The notes under the pieces: generated by a model | What the model saw: the letters and a program-made list of their open reading frames with translations, nothing else | Database searches by the model: none | What the model was told of the DNA's origin: nothing | Shown: in pieces, positions 62,026 to 64,000 of the stretch | Numbering within the stretch: position 1 is the first letter of the stretch | Layout of the letters: each line of letters opens with the position of its first letter | Assembly: GCA_003153555.1 (NCBI GenBank) | Contig: PLZS01000088.1 | Span: forward strand, 21,180 to 85,179 | Origin: Candidatus Melainabacteria bacterium | GTDB taxonomy: Bacteria > Cyanobacteriota > Vampirovibrionia > Obscuribacterales > Obscuribacteraceae | Length of the DNA stretch: 64,000 nucleotides | Direction of reading: 5' to 3' | Translations under genes and position numbers: made by a program

Positions 62026-63707
62026 AAACAATTTTTAGCACTCTGATTGCATTGTCGTCAGTTCTTGCACCTGTGAATTCGCAGTACGAAAACGTTTTCG
62101 CGGCTATGAAAGACGAGATGAATAGGTCAATTACTCGACTTAAGTTAGAGAGTCACGAAGCACCCTATTTCATCGGCTACACGGTGCATGACACCGATAC
62201 CATAAATGTGTCTGCGACATTTGGAGCCCTTACAGACAACAGCCGTGATCACGTCCGTAATCTGGCTGTAGATGTGCGCATTGGTGATTACAAACTGGAC
62301 AGCACCTCAGGTTCGTCTGACTTTGGAGACTTGTTCAGCCACACCGGCAGTTCTTCTATCAGTGTCGATAATGATTACGATACGCTGCGACGTGAGTTAT
62401 GGCTGCGAACAGATGCAGCCTACAAGCAGGCAATCGAAGGGTTGGAATCAAAAAAGACTTACTTGAAACAGAACACAGTCGAAGACCGTCCTGACTCGTT
62501 TTCTCGTGAAGCACCTGTGGTTGAACTCGAACCAGTTGCAACTTTGGATATTGACGTCGACAAATGGGCTTCGAACTTGCGAGAGCTAACAGCCGTATTT
62601 CGTAATCATCCGCTCATCCGCAGCTCACAAGCATCCCTCGGCGCCCTTGCAGACAATCATTGGTTTCTAAATTCAGAAGGATTTCGTAATCGCGTCGGCG
62701 AAAAAAGCTATGCGCTGACCATAAATGCCCAAGCACAATCTGAAGACGGCATGCATTTTGCTGATCAGGAGCTGATTCCAGCGTACTCAGAAAAAGAATT
62801 ACCCAAACTAGATGAATTAAAAAAGCGGGCCAACGAGTTGGCTAATCGGTTGGAATTGCTGGCAGCCGCTCCGAAAGTTGACGACTATCGAGGTCCCGTA
62901 TTGTTTGAAGGACAAGCCAGTGCACAGCTCTTTCATCAAGTGCTCGAGCCAAAACTAAGCAGATCTGCTAGCGATATGAAACGAATGCTTAGCACTGACA
63001 TGAGCGAAAAACTCGGGCAGAGAATATTGCCTAAGTTCATCGATGTTGTGGATGATCCAAACATCAAGACGTATGAAGGCAAGCCACTCTTTGGCTGCTA
63101 TGAGATCGACGACGAAGGATTGAAAGGGCAAAAAGTAACCCTTGTAGAAAAAGGTATTCTAAAATCACTGTGCATGAGCCGTGTACCGACCCGCGCTATT
63201 TTGCATAGCAACGGACATGCTAAACACGGTGGCAGTGCCACAAGCAACCTCTTCATCAATTCCGAGCACAAACTTTCTCCTGAAGCTCTCAAAGCTAGAC
63301 TGATCCTATTGGGCAAAGAGGATGGACTTAAAGAGGTCTACATCGCACGTCGCATCACCGGAAGCGCCAGTGACTTGGATATGTCAAATTTGCAATCATT
63401 TTTCAAAGCATTTATGTCCGGAAGTGGCGGCGTATCTTTGTATCCGCCCATCATGCTGTACAGAGTTTCTGTCGCTGATGGGCACGAAGAGCTTACCCGT
63501 GGTGGCAATTTCGCCAATATTTCTATGCGGATCTTGCGTGACATCGATGCAACCGGTAATGATGTCAAATCCTATTCAGTCCAAAACGCCCGCGAGATAA
63601 CAAGCATCGTCTCTCCTTCTGTCTTAGTGACGGAAGTGGAAATACAGAAGCCTGATAAAACGAACACTAAGCGTCCGATTTTGAAAAATCCGAACTTCGA
63701 TAAATAG
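62022..63707 (+). CDS. TldD/PmbA-family paralog lacking the HExxxH motif
   Basis: Parallel architecture (VVDDPNIKTYEGKPLFGCYEIDDEGLKGQKVTLVEKGILKSLCMSRVPT); motif region reads ASAQLFHQVLEPKLS; ATGA overlap with upstream gene. Confidence 0.87.
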   Translation: MKTIFSTLIALSSVLAPVNSQYENVFAAMKDEMNRSITRLKLESHEAPYFIGYTVHDTDTINVSATFGALTDNSRDHVRNLAVDVRIGDYKLDSTSGSSDFGDLFSHTGSSSISVDNDYDTLRRELWLRTDAAYKQAIEGLESKKTYLKQNTVEDRPDSFSREAPVVELEPVATLDIDVDKWASNLRELTAVFRNHPLIRSSQASLGALADNHWFLNSEGFRNRVGEKSYALTINAQAQSEDGMHFADQELIPAYSEKELPKLDELKKRANELANRLELLAAAPKVDDYRGPVLFEGQASAQLFHQVLEPKLSRSASDMKRMLSTDMSEKLGQRILPKFIDVVDDPNIKTYEGKPLFGCYEIDDEGLKGQKVTLVEKGILKSLCMSRVPTRAILHSNGHAKHGGSATSNLFINSEHKLSPEALKARLILLGKEDGLKEVYIARRITGSASDLDMSNLQSFFKAFMSGSGGVSLYPPIMLYRVSVADGHEELTRGGNFANISMRILRDIDATGNDVKSYSVQNAREITSIVSPSVLVTEVEIQKPDKTNTKRPILKNPNFDK

Positions 63708-63794
63708 GACCGTCGGTAAGTGTGTCCGCTAGATCGTGCTATCGTATTTGGTACCAGATCAATTTTTCGATTTGACAATATTCTGGCCGCCGTA

Positions 63795-64000
63795 TCAAAG
63801 AATGGCATGGTCAGGGTGGTCTGAACCAGATTCGGTACCTGTGACCTGTTCATCCCAATCTTGCCATTCCACTTTCGATGCCTTCAGATATCCATCGACG
63901 GCTTGTCCGATTGTAGGATAGAAATTTTCAACACCGAATTGTGCGAACAAACCGTAGCGCTTCAGTTCATCCTTGGTGGGTCCTTTCATCTCGGCAAAGC
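63795..64000 (-). CDS. C-terminal fragment of SulP-family transporter (STAS end), truncated by window edge
   Basis: FAEMKGPTKDELKRYGLFAQFGVENFYPTIGQAVDGYL resembles SulP C-termini. Confidence 0.6.
   Translation of the reverse strand, partial: FAEMKGPTKDELKRYGLFAQFGVENFYPTIGQAVDGYLKASKVEWQDWDEQVTGTESGSDHPDHAIL

Overview
A roughly 50-gene bacterial chromosomal segment, mostly housekeeping and metabolic. No phage, transposase, CRISPR array or rRNA was seen. Gene content and the many small secreted proteins suggest a Melainabacteria/Obscuribacterales-like or other environmental Gram-negative-type genome, but this is inference only. Recognisable modules are: an SDH operon (sdhC-A-B) with an unusual Cys/His-rich membrane anchor; aconitase; tandem orphan histidine kinases; and one tRNA-Asn(GTT). 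There is also a complete urate-to-malate cluster: uricase, HIU hydrolase, OHCU decarboxylase, allantoinase, allantoicase, ureidoglycolate lyase and malate synthase. Two TldD/PmbA-type peptidase paralogs have putative signal peptides, and one lacks the metal motif. The items most worth a second look are: (1) a catalytically degenerate lumazine-synthase-like protein with an Arg/Lys-rich tail, translationally coupled to exonuclease III; (2) an 'HGA' tandem-repeat protein whose repeats continue across a one-nucleotide frame change; (3) a palindromic AACCGTTAACGGTT repeat family, including a degenerate ~37-bp-period array; (4) the Cys/His motif in the SDH anchor; (5) the compact complete uricolytic locus. 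All homology calls come from reading motifs by eye. No database search was run.
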